From Panax quinquefolius (Eukaryota > Streptophyta > Magnoliopsida > Apiales > Araliaceae): a stretch of 64,000 nt of DNA. The DNA lies in contig CM035164.1 of NCBI GenBank assembly GCA_020205615.1, positions 4,429,501 to 4,493,500 on the forward strand, written 5' to 3'. A model generated the notes under the pieces. That model saw only the letters and a list, made by a program, of their open reading frames with translations. It ran no database searches and had not been told where the DNA came from. The position numbers and the translations under genes are program-made. Below are positions 23,853-36,136 of this stretch, piece after piece (within the stretch, counting starts at the first letter, position 1; every line of letters starts with the position of its first letter).

Positions 23853-23970
23853 ACTTGCTTATTTTGAAATATTTGCGTATTTAACCCTTAACTATCCACA
23901 TTAATCAAATCAACCTTCTTATTTCAAAATAAAGGAAATTCCTTTTTATTTAAAAATTTGAGGTCTTACA

Positions 23971-24505
23971 TATAAGATGTCTAATGACATACAATCTCGT
24001 GTTATCATAAAGACATAGTTACAGGTTTCATCCACTCTTTGAGATATTTACAAGCACTACCTATATAATCTTGGTGTTTATTTGGAGTATAATACCCAAT
24101 TAGAGCGAGTGGAGATAATGATATGTCGAGAGAAGACTCACCATTGGGAAGAATACGATAGTAATCTTCTTGTTTTTCTTTGGGGTTTATTAGAATCAAC
24201 GAGGATAATTACGTGGCCATATGATATCTACCATAACCTAAAAAGCATGGCCTCCTATGTACGAAGGTTTTCTTGAGCACTTCCCAAAGATTCTAATTTC
24301 TAAAAGCAGTTTTTGACTATACCTTTATGTAAGGTGTCATTGTGACGTCTTCTGATTGGTATATATTTGCATCCAAACTCATGAAGATATGTGTTGTTGT
24401 ATTTTGCACGACAATTGTTGTAATAAAGTTGTAGTTATTTTCATGCACTATATATTTGGCGACTTCGAGAATGGATTGGATGGAATGACCGCATTTTGAA
24501 TCGTT
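23971..24505 (+). repeat. Divergent LTR fragment, plus orientation
   Basis: Matches the reverse complement of 48357-48925 over about 535 bases, including the conserved TTGTTGTAATAAAGTTGTAG stretch that also occurs near the ends of the main LTRs. It is the 3' end of an LTR from a related but distinct family. It is interrupted at 23970 by E3. Confidence 0.8.
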
Positions 24506-24772
24506 ATAATATATCAATTGAGATTCGAGTTCATAATTTTGGTCTTTAGCATCCATTTTTATCTAAATATATAGCCTCTTGTCCACAAAAAAGACCTATT
24601 TTAATTGTTTTATTAATTTTAAAAAAATTATTAATAATAATATAAAATGACACAATATATATTCTCATTTTTTATTCCCAGCTTTACTATTATACCATTC
24701 TGGATATATTTAAGGATACTCAAAAATATATTCTTAAAGTTTGTAATTTTACAAAAAATCCTAAACAGAGAG

Positions 24773-24818
<46 letters not shown>

Positions 24819-25267
24819 TGGATTTATTTGGAGGGCAAATGGGGTACTTGCCTATGCTCAATTTTTTTTATATAACTATAGTGAGAAGAGTAAAAATAAA
24901 ATTTAATAAACTTAAAGGGATAAATTTATAAAAAATTAAACTTAGATGAACAAAAAAAAATTAAACTACTACTCAAAAAAATTCACACACTATATATAAT
25001 TAATATATTTAAATTCTCGCTCTCTACTTTTTATATATATATATATAACATAATCAAAGGTCATGAGATTATCTCGGCCTGAAAACATCACATACATTTT
25101 AAAATTTTGTTATTCCATATTTTTTTTCACATATCTCCTCTAAGATTCTAAATTAAGCATTAGGTTTGACTTTTTTTAAGTCAAATTGACTATTTTTAGA
25201 ATTAATAATTAAGCATATATAAATATATTTTTAAAATTATAAAAATTAGGATTAGTATTAAATTGTA
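24506..25267. other. AT-rich non-coding stretch
   Basis: No coding signal. Holds an (AT)n tract at 24776-24816, poly-A/T runs and a short TA tract at 25036-25048. Confidence 0.6.
24776..24816. repeat. (AT)n microsatellite
   Basis: About 20 uninterrupted AT units. Confidence 0.97.
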
Positions 25268-25594
25268 CTCCCTCCATTCCTATATATAGGTTGTTTTAGA
25301 TTTTTTTTGTTATTCCTAATTATTTATCGTTTGTGGTTATCTAGGAGAATTGATCACTAATTTTCTCAAATTGCCCCTTATTATTCTACCTAATTTTTTG
25401 ATCCATATTTATCATTATCCTATACTACTCTACTCTTAAGTCTTTCTCTCCTTCACCCAATAAAACTCTTTAATTATGAGATAAGTGATGTGAAGGGTAT
25501 TATAGACGATTGATAGTATAGTTAATGCTTTTCAATCATTTTTTTAATTTTTGTTCATATGTCTAAAACGACCTATATTAAGGAACGGAGGGAG
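25268..25594. mobile_element. Stowaway-type MITE (Tc1/mariner)
   Basis: Terminal inverted repeats CTCCCTCCATTCCTATATA and, at the other end, TATTAAGGAACGGAGGGAG, flanked by TA on both sides. The CTCCCTCCGTTCC end with TA target is the signature of Stowaway. 327 bases, no coding capacity. Confidence 0.88.
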
Positions 25595-25911
25595 TATATA
25601 TTTTTTTTTGGTTATAATCTCTTCACCTATATTTTAATAAAAATAATAAAAAAATTAATTTTAAAAATAATCAATTTAATTTTAAAAAATTAAAATTGAA
25701 TAATTAATTTGGGAAGGAAGTAGAAGACAACGTAACTTTATTTGAGAGGATTCATCCAGAAAAGGGAAAGTGGAAAAGAAGGGGAGGGGGGAAATCTTGA
25801 CCCATTATCACCTTTGAAAAGAAAATATATAAAGATATCAAAGGAAACAAAATTTTGCTTTTGGACTATTGCCTAGAGAGATCACTTTTTACCATGCATG
25901 ATCATTATCGG

Positions 25912-25914
<3 letters not shown>

Positions 25915-25946
<32 letters not shown>
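25915..25946. repeat. (AT)n microsatellite
   Basis: About 15 units, followed by a CT-rich patch. Confidence 0.95.
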
Positions 25947-25949
<3 letters not shown>

Positions 25950-26252
25950 GTCCCCTCCTCTCCCTCCTCTCCCTCCCGTGATCTAATTTCTTTATCCTTC
26001 TAACTATTAAAGTTATTTTGCTTTGATGTACATTTTGGAGATTCTCCAAGTTGTAGGTAATTGGGTATCTTGTAATTATTATACGAATAAATACACCAAA
26101 ACTTCATAGTGAAGATAGAAACAGGAGAGAGAAAGTGAGAGAGAGTAGGTTTGACGTTCATCATATGTGCCATCAGCCATCAGATCAAAAGGGTTGTTAC
26201 ATATATATAATCAAGGTAGTCTACTTGAAGAAAAAGCATTCAAGATAAATAA

Positions 26253-26255
<3 letters not shown>

Positions 26256-26289
<34 letters not shown>
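26256..26289. repeat. (AT)n microsatellite
   Basis: About 17 units. Confidence 0.95.
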
Positions 26290-26291
<2 letters not shown>

Positions 26292-26364
26292 TGAAATGAA
26301 TTAAGCTAATATATATATATCTAAATAAAATCCACATGGCTAGCTGTTAATTAAGTCAAGGGTC

Positions 26365-26368
<4 letters not shown>

Positions 26369-26426
<58 letters not shown>
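26369..26426. repeat. (TA)n microsatellite
   Basis: About 28 units, the longest dinucleotide tract in the window. Confidence 0.97.
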
Positions 26427-26428
<2 letters not shown>

Positions 26429-27259
26429 GACAGATATTCAAAATTTTCCATTAATTCTCTTCAACTTGGCAGGATGCATGATCAGGAATAACGTACAAAT
26501 CTGCTTAATAATTGAAGACAATACTCCTCACATGTATGAAATATAACACTTTTGAGAAATATAATTATATGAGAACCCAAAGATGCATTAGTTATTCGTT
26601 TGATCAAATATTATTTTCAAAAAATAGTACTCTGTCCTGCCTTCTTTTTCTTTTCTTCTCCTCTCATTTTTCCCTAAACAATTTCATTATTAAGATTCTT
26701 TCCCCATTAATTTCCAGCTCGCTAGCTAGCTTGACACTCACAAATAGTAAACTGATCTCATAATAGTACGATGTAATCTTGCTTCTAAATTTGACTACCA
26801 TTATTTATTTATTAGACCAACATATGTTCAATAAAAAATATTATTGATTAAAGGCTTAAATACACTTTAAAATTTTAAGTTTTTCGTATTTTAAAACTTT
26901 TACAGAGCAGTAACTTTGTTAAGGACGGGGATATATACTTAGGTTCAGTATATATATAGTAATGCATGTAATTAACAATTAATGTTTATTTAAGTATTTT
27001 ATATATCATTTTTTCAAAAATGATATAAGAAAATTAAGTTATTTATATATAATAGACATTCTCGATCCGATAGACTCGTTTTCGAGTAATTACTCATAGC
27101 TAGTACAACCATGGAAAAATCGATCTGTCTCCAAAATAAGATTGAACTTTCTTTCAAAGTGCACTTTGGCTATCTTCAATTCCTCGAAGTGGCCTTTTTC
27201 ATCTTGTAGTGGTCAAATTAAATGAAGTGCTGCAAGTAAAGGCGTAAAATGAAAGAAAG

Positions 27260-27585
27260 CAGATTCACGCTTGATTCGTCTTTCGTTCGATTAAAAATTC
27301 GATTAGTTTCGACTTTGAAATATAAATGAAGTAAAATATGAAAGAAATTTTAAAATTCGATAAATTACTCGAATCTCTTGATCAAATTGTAATTTTCTAT
27401 TGACACTTTCGGATCGTATTAGATTCGAAAAGTTCAAACCAAAACCGATTCGATTAATCGTGCTCATTTTTAGTAGCTAAATGAAACTCAATCAAACCTT
27501 ATATTATACTCGATAAATTTTTGTGAACTAAATCTGAGCAACTCAATACTCGGATTGATACGGTTCGTTTATACCCTTAGTGCAA
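27260..27585 (+). repeat. Dispersed repeat, copy 1 (inverted partner at 46083-46405)
   Basis: Matches the reverse complement of 46083-46405 over about 320 bases, for example the shared AAATTACTCGA and TTTTCTATTGA stretches and the ending TTTATACCC. Rich in TCGA-type words. Class not identified; divergence between copies suggests age. Confidence 0.75.
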
Positions 27586-28119
27586 AGTACCATCCACCCA
27601 CGACTGCGTTCCGGGACTAGGGTCAGGTCAGGTGCGGTGCAGACTCACGTAGTAAAGTTGTGTTGATGCTTTAGACGTATTTTGTACTTTTCACATACGT
27701 GTCGTCGCTAGTAACCTTGTCCTGAAAATTATTAAAAAGAGAAAAATAAAATGTGAAATTAAAAGAAAATTGAAGCCTAGCTACTTTATGATATCATGAA
27801 AAGTAAATTAAAGTTAGGATCATATGGACTAATAAGTGTTAACCCTTTTTTTTTCCTTCTTTTTTTTCGATTTTATTTTCATACTTTGATTGATTATTTA
27901 TGATTTGCCTTAATTTGCTCGCCTTCAACCCCCCACCAAGGTGAAAAACTAAAGCTACATTTACTGATAGCCAAGAACTTTAATTAATCCTGTTATACTA
28001 AAAATAATTAATAAAAGAAGATCAAGAAGCTATCATTCCCTTTCCTTATCCAGGAATCATAAATAGTAGCAGCTACTAATTAATGGCTCCTCTCCACTGA
28101 TAATCTCCTATCTGATTGC

Positions 28120-28145
28120 AAAAATAATAATAATAATAATAATAA
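28120..28145. repeat. (AAT)n microsatellite
   Basis: Eight AAT units. Confidence 0.9.
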
Positions 28146-29089
28146 GTTGCTTCTTCTTTTTTTCTAAGTAGTTGCTATATATTCTCACTGCCTTTAATTT
28201 TGTATTCTACGTATTTTTCTAGGTAGATAAATTTGGGATCTTATCTCTCCTAAAACTAGGGAACAAATGCTGCTTTGATTAATATACTCCATCAGCCCGA
28301 CTAGTGATGGTGTAATGATTCTTCTAAAACTGAAATATCTAGTTATATGTTCTTATAAGATATATACACCTTTAAATATATATATATATAGGGTAATACT
28401 GAAAGTAACTCCACACATTAACTAACATGCATTTTTATTTATAAAAATTGACTTGTTTAATTTGCATGATATATTATCAACTATGAGAATCTCCAAGGAA
28501 TTAAGGGGATATGGTAATAATTAGCAGTGCATGCATCTGCTAAAACTATTATTCATGCACTAATATTCATTTTTAATGCACCCAATACAAACAAGCATCT
28601 ATGCTTTATCACGTAGAAATAAATATATACCCATTTGCTCTAAATAAATTTCCATCTACCTTTCTTTTTCCAGATTTCGGGTGAGTAAGAAATAGACATA
28701 AGTAGAATGTAAAAAACCAAATTAAAATTGATCTCCTGAAAATGAGGGGTTAGGGCTAAGGGTGGTGGAGTCTGAGTGTCCAGACAAATAGAATAAGGCA
28801 TAGGGCCAACTGACAAAAACAAGGTCCTACCTCTACGTCAGTTGATCTATCATGTCCAAATCATACAGCCTTGCTGTTAGTACTAGTCTAGACTACTACT
28901 AGTATAATTCCCATTCCCTACTCCTAGTAGTATAATTTTGTTTTCCCTTACAAAAAGAAACCTTTTTTTTTTCAAGTGATTGTAATTGCAATATGCAATG
29001 TTACACATGGGGGCCGGAAGGGATATCCCACACCACTTGCATTACAAGTCACTAGTCGTTGCCCGTTGATCATAAACACTATAATTGGT

Positions 29090-29116
29090 AGTAGTAGTAG
29101 TAGTAGTAGTAGTAGT
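29090..29116. repeat. (GTA)n microsatellite
   Basis: Nine uninterrupted GTA units. Confidence 0.93.
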
Positions 29117-29460
29117 TCTTATTTTATTTTTATATTCCTGTGGGCAGAAATTTGTTGGAGATAATTTGCAAGGAATTAGGTCATTTATATTATTTATCAT
29201 TGTATTGTGTATGTTTAGTTACTCGGCATGATTGGAAGTTCAAAAGCACTTGAAAATTTTGTTCGTCTAGTAACATTTTATTTTAAAGGGTGATTTACAT
29301 ATTCTATTACATTTTTAAAAATAATTACAACAATAGTCCACTCATAAAATTTTTACACAACTAATACACTTCCCACTTTATTTACAATATTTGTGTAATT
29401 TGGATTCCTTAATTTAAGGAATTAGTATTCAATTAAAATTCCTTAATTTATGGATTAGTT

Positions 29461-29464
<4 letters not shown>

Positions 29465-29500
<36 letters not shown>
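29465..29500. repeat. (AT)n microsatellite
   Basis: About 18 units, with AATTAAGGAATT-type short repeats just upstream. Confidence 0.95.
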
Positions 29501-29502
<2 letters not shown>

Positions 29503-29929
29503 TCTACTGTCGATTTTCTTTGTCAAGTGAGTAGTTTATAATTTTTAGACTAGTCATATAAATGGCTCAATCTATGCCCATCACCATTACGTTAACGCGG
29601 AAACGACTGAGCTTTACTCCATTGACTTCCATCCACCAAGGCACCAAGCAACAACTCAAACAAAATTTTCCACAACACAATCAAACCCATGTCCATTTGC
29701 ATCAAGCGAAGCAATAATATGCGCTTTAAGCGATGCTATTACAATTTATCTCCTCTGTTTCTTAATTCATGGACTTCAAAAAACGATTTTGAATACTCCC
29801 ACGTTTTAGATAATTTCATGTTTATATATATTTTTAAATTATAGTCGACTCCTTCTTAGTTTGATTATTCTAATTCGTTGGAGAGAACCAAATTATAAAT
29901 TTTGAAGGTATGCCCCATCTCACCTCTAT

Positions 29930-30360
29930 TCACGACAAATCTTCAATTTTTTTATATTGCAGTGGGTTTCAAGGTAACTAATTCAGTTTTATTAAGTTAC
30001 CAATTATTTTGAATGTGATGCAGTTGGTAGCCAAACCTTCATTCGGTTGGTTGCTAAACTTTCGTAGACCAAGGTAACCAATTTATACTAAGACACCTTC
30101 AATTTTTTCACCTTTACACATTCAATTTTTTCATATTGCGTTGGGTATCCAAGGTAACTAATTAAGTTTTAGTAAGTTACCAATTATTTTGAATGTGATT
30201 GATTGGTAGCCAAACCTTCATTCGGTTGGTAGAAACAAACCTTCATTCGATTGGTTGCCAAACTTTGAACCAAAGGTAACTAATTCAATTTTATTAAGTT
30301 TACCAATTTCGTTTGAATGTGATGCGATTTGGTAACAAAACCATTCATACAAAGGTAACC
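29930..30360. repeat. Degenerate tandem repeat, about three units
   Basis: The block GGTAACTAATTCAGTTTTAT to TTCATTCGGTTGG recurs near 29974, 30155 and 30276 with spacings of about 180 and 120 bases. Each unit includes TTACCAATT and GAATGTGAT. Units differ by small indels. No coding potential. Confidence 0.75.
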
Positions 30361-32590
30361 ATTTTATTATTTATGAGAAACAAAATAGTTATAAAAAAAA
30401 TTGAGAACATTATTAAATACATTTATTTATTTTTAAACTTTTTGTAGGCGAATCTTCTTCTTATTCTCATTGGCGTTTTGGACAACGGAGATTCAGCAAT
30501 GATGTAGTAGCGCGGAGTATGTGAGGTGTAAGCGGCGGTGTAGCGGTGGACTATTATTTCAAAGTGTATGTGAGAGAGATGAAGATTTGAATTTGAATAT
30601 TTAAATTTGAATTATTATTTTGAATTTGAATTTGTTTTTGTTGTTAGATCTAAATATTTGAATTTGAATTATTAATTATGGCAGTTATTTGTCCTTGATT
30701 TTAGGTTTTCTTATTAATGTGAATTGTACTATTTTTGTAATATGGGTTCACTTTTTGTAATTAGTTGGTTGATGCACTTTTCTTGTAATTATTTTCTTTT
30801 TGTTGTATACTTATGTAAAGAACCCTATTTTAAACGCAGTTTATTTACTCACAAACACAGAGTTTGGGCCTCAATGCACCAAAATTAGTGCAATAAGTTT
30901 TAAGGTCCAAACGCTACTATCGCAAGCGCTAGTAGCCAAACAAACTCATTATCGTGCATCTCAATTTTTCCATCCCTTACAAGGTAAAATTGAGCATATT
31001 TTCTTTCTCCATTTTCAGGAATCATGAACATTGATAAGAAATCTAAAAATTCAAATCATAATACCCTAAAATCCATAATGGTACTATTACTGTCTCCAAT
31101 AAGAGTTGCTTCCCAAACTAATTTTCAATTTTCAAGTCATTGACAATAAATTTGTCAGTTAAGTAAACTACTTAAGGCACATAATTGTACAAATGGCAAC
31201 CATTTATACATGCACAAACAAACACTTAAAATAAGAGAATTGATATTTTCACATGTATTTTTAATATGGGCATGCAGTGGGTCTCACCTTCATGTGACAA
31301 GGAAGCATATGAAAATATTAAAAACCATGTGAAAATAGTATTCCCCTAAAATAAATGTTCCCTCGGTTCCAAAATATAAAGTCACTTGGCTTTTTATAAT
31401 TAACACCTCAACTTAACTAGTTCACCAGAGATGGCAATCAAAATGAGAAAACAATTTTAAATGTCATTTGCAACTTTCCTTCCAATATGATTTTCTTCTG
31501 TAAGATAATAAACTAGACATGCCAGATGAGAAAAGTTCTTTTCTTGCCATCACTCTCCCCATACTGAGGAAAGAACCAAATCTGCTATATATCATTCCTT
31601 AGTCAGATTTTTGTTGGGGTAGCTTCATATATGTTCTTATTGCCACAACTCCCATTCATTCAATCCTTGATTTGGTTGGGTGTACTCTTGAAAGCATGAA
31701 CTCTATAAATTCAGTTACTTTCCTCTTGATGCTTGTGCATCCTCATAATTCATAGGACCTGCAAAGTCGAAATGAACCTTTACTGATTACTAGAAATAAC
31801 AGTACAGAATGGGCAGCATTGTCTTTTTCCAAAAAGAGTGCAATTAATTCTGAAGTAAATAACCTAACATAATAGGGGTACCTGCCATTATTTTCTATCT
31901 CAATCAGTGGATAAAAACACTCTCTTTTTTGCTTTAAGTGAAGAACTCTTTATCTCTTTCCAATAGCCTTGCTCAAATTTAGCTTTAACATGTGCAATAC
32001 AAAGCTTACTTTTTTTTTTTATCCTTAATAAAGGAAAGATGAGACTACACAGACAGCTGTACTTCCAATGAATCTCTTCCAAAGATTTGTGTTTCCAACA
32101 TATTTCATTACCAACCGTAAAACTGATTTTCTCAAATGAAGGACATTTCAGTCATAACCTAACATTGCTGAAGATGGATAGGGCTCTATTTGTAAGTTAT
32201 GCACATAAGTGACTCATTCAAAGCAGTAAACGATCAATTTCTTGCCTTACTTGGGCGGCCATTCATGCATTGAAGCATGTTATCCATGTAATGTCTAGTA
32301 GTTGTTGAGATTCCCTTGTTCTTGAAATTAGTTGCATCGAGTCATTGACAAGCTTCTGCATGGCACATGGAATGCAGGAATACACCATTAATCAGAGAGA
32401 GAGAGACCGCTAAAAACATGATATATTGCAAGACATCAATTCAACACAAATTTTCTTATCAAAACAAAAGCCATTTTTTGGAGTTTTTACTTGGCAAATA
32501 TTGATGCTCATCTTTAATTTCCTATCATTTCTAGCATTTTCGGTGATCTTGTCTGCTCTAAAGAAAATATAAAAATAATATACATACACA

Positions 32591-32595
<5 letters not shown>
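30361..32595. other. Low-copy non-coding stretch
   Basis: No open frame above background and no recognised domain. At 31352-31390 CCTCGGTTCCAAAATATAAA looks like one end of a MITE, but no matching inverted end was found. Runs of TTTGAATTTGAAT at 30590-30670 are low complexity. Confidence 0.45.

Positions 32596-32644
<49 letters not shown>
32596..32644. repeat. Compound (TA)n(GA)n microsatellite
   Basis: About 13 TA units run directly into about 11 GA units. An open frame across it (32410-32745, minus) is a product of the repeats. Confidence 0.95.
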
Positions 32645-32670
32645 AGTACTGAAGTCATGGGCACCAGATA

Positions 32671-32712
32671 CACCAGCCAGCAAGCCAGCCAGTCAGCCAG
32701 CCAAACAGCCAT
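32671..32712. repeat. Imperfect CAGC/CAGCCA tandem repeat
   Basis: Seven or so CCAGC/CAAGC/CAGTC words in a row. Confidence 0.85.
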
Positions 32713-32879
32713 GTTTTCTTCATCAATATGACATAATATGAACAATCACTGAACTATCATCAAGCTAAAATAACAAACTTGTGATACTACAGAAGTTTTC
32801 CATTTTAACTCCAATAATTTAACCAAAAGTCCAGTCAGAAAATTAATTTCTATGTATGTATTTACCAGCCTAACAGTAA

Positions 32880-33484
32880 CCATTATATTTATTTAGCTAT
32901 AAAGATATAATACAATCATAGGGGAATAGCCTATCGCTATCGACCTTATAAGTCGCAGAAAAGAAAATACTCAAAAGAGAGCAGCTTTTCAATCTCAAAC
33001 ATAAAATTCCCTGAAGGCAACCATGGCAGAGGTGCACAAGGAAGCAACAAAAAAAAATCCCTATCTCACAACAAAGACAAAGATAAATAGCTTTATAAAA
33101 AGCCTACAACTACGCTCTTTCCAGATCCCCTAATTAAGAAACGAAAAAGACCATGCACTTACAAAGCATCTTAGCATCTTTACTCCCTCCAAACCCTTTA
33201 AACTGGATACGCAATAAATCATCCACTGTGCGTGACACACCCACTCCTCCCCCAACACTCTAAAAACAAAATTCCATAAACCCAAGCAACATGACAATGC
33301 AAAAATAAATGAGAATGTGACTCATCGTTCTACATGCACATAACATAGATGTCTAGAGATAAAGCCTTGTGGGCTTTGCGCACTTTAGATCATTAGTATT
33401 CAGTCTTTTTAAAGTCATACACCAAATAAATGCCTAAATATTGGGAGGAACCTTTGCCTTCAAAATTCTAGAAGCCAAAGAAAA
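32880..33484. repeat. Possible old LINE remnant
   Basis: The order of words around 33290-33470 (antisense of a Cys/His-rich tail region, then CCTTTGCCTTCAAAATTCTA) is reminiscent of the 3' part of plant L1 elements. There is no open frame, poly-A tail or duplication to confirm it. Confidence 0.2.
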
Positions 33485-33905
33485 CTAAACTAGGACACGA
33501 GAACGAGCCTAAATTGATGTCTAAAGGTGTAAGTTAGTCCATTCAATCCAAGTTTTAGATTGCTCAAGCTCGGCTTGTCTAGAAACGAGCCTAAATTAAC
33601 GTTCAGTTTGTTTATCATATGAGTCGATCTCAAACAAGATTTAATCGAGCTGAGCTCAAATAGCTAAATATTTTTCTATTGTTTTAAAATTTAAAATTTT
33701 GATTGATTAAACAAACTGATATTGTTATGTTAACAAGCTGAAAAATGTGATCGAGCTTGGCTCATTTATTTTACAAGTCAATCTCAAATGAACTTTATAT
33801 GAGCTAAACACTAGTGGAACTCCAATAGCTTGGTTTGTTTTACATGGCTAATCCCTTGAGTTAGTTGAATTTGAACAACTTGCAATACAAATTAACGAAT
33901 TAATA
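33485..33905. repeat. AGCTCGGCTTG-type dispersed repeat
   Basis: Contains CTCAAGCTCGGCTTG, ATCGAGCTGAGCTCAAAT and GATCGAGCTTGGCTCATT, the word pattern of a widespread plant repeat class. Similar in style to 27260-27585 but not clearly the same sequence. Confidence 0.4.
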
Positions 33906-33940
33906 TAAAAATTAAAAGTAATCAGTTAATAAAATTTACC

Positions 33941-33942
<2 letters not shown>

Positions 33943-34016
<74 letters not shown>
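33943..34016. repeat. Compound (CA)n(TA)n microsatellite
   Basis: About 25 CA units followed by about 12 TA units. Confidence 0.96.
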
Positions 34017-34017
<1 letters not shown>

Positions 34018-35700
34018 CCCAACTTCATCTGGCTTTTTTCCAGCATAAAGTGTTAAATACATTATGCATCAGCTATAGTTCCCAGAGTTTTTGTAGTATT
34101 CGGTTTTTAGAAATACACTTCAAATGATGCAGATTAATTACAGATGCTTGTACTTCATCTAGTTGTGACACCAATGTTATGTCAACTTGATTACATGCTG
34201 CATATTCTTACTATAATGTTCTTCTATTTAATGAACTTTGGAGTAATTTTCATGCAGCCAATACGAGCCAAATTTAAGATGTTTGTTGTATTTATCAGAT
34301 TGAAAAAATAAAGGTTTATCACAATTCACAACCCATTCTCAACCTAATTTGGGGGACTTTGCTCTCAACTCTATCTCAATTTTCCTACTATTATTGATCT
34401 CACAGCCTGTTAGTCAGCTAGACAGTCACCCTACTTGAATGACTGCCAAAGGGAGAGCAAACCACTAACTAGTCTATAAGATATTTTGGTAAGCCTAACT
34501 GGTCCTTGCTATCATACTCGAATAACTTACCTCCAAACCCCCACCTATAAGGAGGAATGTTATCAACCAACTATGAACTATGAAGGAAAATTAAGAACAT
34601 TGGCCTGAAAATTTGAGCCTCAACTCAAGAGTATGTCTCTATGTGATGCCTTTGAATTGGAAGATTTCTCATTGATCCTCTTCACTGAAGTGGTCAACTA
34701 TAGAGCACAACCATTTTTTTTTATAAGTAGATATTATATTTATCAAAAGTATCCATCAGGCAAGGATGGCACCCATGTACACAGGGAGTGTACCAAAACA
34801 AAGGGGTTGCTTACAAAACATTGCAAGCCCTTCATAAAATCGATCACCAAAATTGAATGGGGAAATCCCAAATAATCACGGCCTGCAGAGCATAAGTATT
34901 GGGAATGAGAAAGGATGAGATATGAAACTAACAGTCGCGAGTTCAGAAATTTTGGGATGTCTTCAAGAAAAACAGAGCTTGGTTACTGGCTCTGCATTGT
35001 GGAGAAATAAAGTATTCCACAACGATAATAAAGTACATTAGTTGCAACCCTTCCTTTTCTTTGAGCAGAAAAATAAAACTCAAGTTAATTGCTATTCATC
35101 TCATGGTTAATGTACAACTTGGTAGAAACAGTAATATTCATTGCACCATTAAAGTTGGGAAGATACAATGCAACTGATTTAAAGACGGAATATTTTTTAT
35201 TAAAAAAAAAATAGGTGTTTATACTTTATAGAAACGTTAAAACATTGAGAGCGATCTCATCGCCTCATTAACCAAAGTCAAAATCTATGACGATTAGAAC
35301 CAAATTAAGATTTGAATAAAGCCTGTAATACTAACCAAGTTGTTCCATTTATTTGCAACTCCAGAAATCCATTGATCAAGTTAGACTCGGCAGGTGCACT
35401 CTGAGGAGAATAATGAACAGACACATTTAAGATAACATAGTAGCAAAAGTAACGGAACTACTATTGCATTATGAAACTTCAGATCCTAACATAGTATCAT
35501 GACTTGAATTTGACAGTCCATTAAAAATAATTGTTCTTTAAAAAAATGCCCTGAACTTGTTGAAGGATGATCATGGTATGTAACTGCAATCCTAAAAATA
35601 ATACTAAAATTAAATTACTTTTACATCACATATATAGCTTAAAATCCTTATGAACAATATTCCAATCTTGTGTCAAGCATTATATATTTGTGAGCAAAAG
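34017..35700. other. Low-copy non-coding stretch
   Basis: At 34708-34800 the words TTTTTATAAGTAGATATTAT and CACCCATGTACACAGGGAG resemble a common plant interspersed-repeat tail, but its borders are not visible. No gene supported. Confidence 0.4.
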
Positions 35701-36136
35701 TGATGCAGGACCGATTTAGGGTGAAGGATTAATGGACAATAAACTAGAATTTAACTTCACGTTTACTAAGATCTCTCAAGTATATCAACTCTATGTATCA
35801 ACACCAAGATGGAAAAATACATCTACGGTAGGATATCTCTACGGTATGAATAAAATAATTCACTTCAATATCAATAGTATGTAGTCTAAAAGACTTGTGA
35901 GGATTACACTATTTAAATAGACTCAAACCCTAATATTACTTGGGGAATAATAAAATACTAAACGACTAACATACCCTTATTAATAATTTCTAATCACTAA
36001 TTAATGTCCTAAATCCCCACTAATAAATAAAATACATAAATCACATCAAAAACTTTTATATTAAACTTAATAAAAACTCCAAATAATAAATATAAAAAAT
36101 CTCTTCTTCTTTGTTCTTTACTTGGAGTCCCCATCA
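35701..36136 (-). repeat. LTR of the small element (3' copy)
   Basis: 436 bases; starts TGATGCAGGACC, ends GGAGTCCCCATCA. Aligns end to end with 37619-38063. Confidence 0.85.

Larger units (their letters stand above)
14164..23970 (-). mobile_element. Tekay-type non-autonomous element (E3) sharing an LTR with E2
   Basis: LTR 14164-17090, body 17091-21050, LTR 21051-23970. LTR3 serves as the 3' LTR of this unit and the 5' LTR of E2, the pattern left by unequal recombination between LTRs or between related elements. Body length is 3960 bases, with RNase H and RT core missing exactly as in E2. The right outer edge at 23970 abuts a plus-oriented fragment of a different LTR, so E3 or its ancestor integrated into an older LTR; the left partner of that target is not in view. 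Confidence 0.85.
21051..23970 (-). repeat. 5' LTR of E3, subtype B
   Basis: 2920 bases, starts TGTGGCGCC, ends GGTCTTACA. Nearly co-linear with 14164-17090. Confidence 0.92.
25595..27259. other. Non-coding stretch rich in (AT)n tracts
   Basis: Contains (AT)n at 25915-25946, 26256-26289 and 26369-26426, a purine-rich run at about 25770-25790, a pyrimidine patch at 25951-25978 and a GA-rich run at 26124-26145. The mix of a pyrimidine patch and TA tracts resembles promoter or 5'-leader DNA, but no gene follows that can be supported. Confidence 0.5.
27586..29929. other. Low-copy non-coding stretch
   Basis: Short simple repeats only: (AAT)n at 28120-28145, (GTA)n at 29090-29116, (AT)n at 29465-29500. 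Open stretches here are short and have no recognisable domain. A short GC-richer patch at 27595-27660 is unassigned. Confidence 0.5.

Noticed and set aside
25951..26170. A pyrimidine patch and GA-rich leader suggesting a host gene promoter
   Set aside because: No coding region with domain or splice support follows within several kilobases on either strand.
32410..32745. A 111-codon open frame on the minus strand
   Set aside because: Its middle is the (TA)n(GA)n microsatellite and the CAGC repeat; no domain, and codon content follows the repeats.
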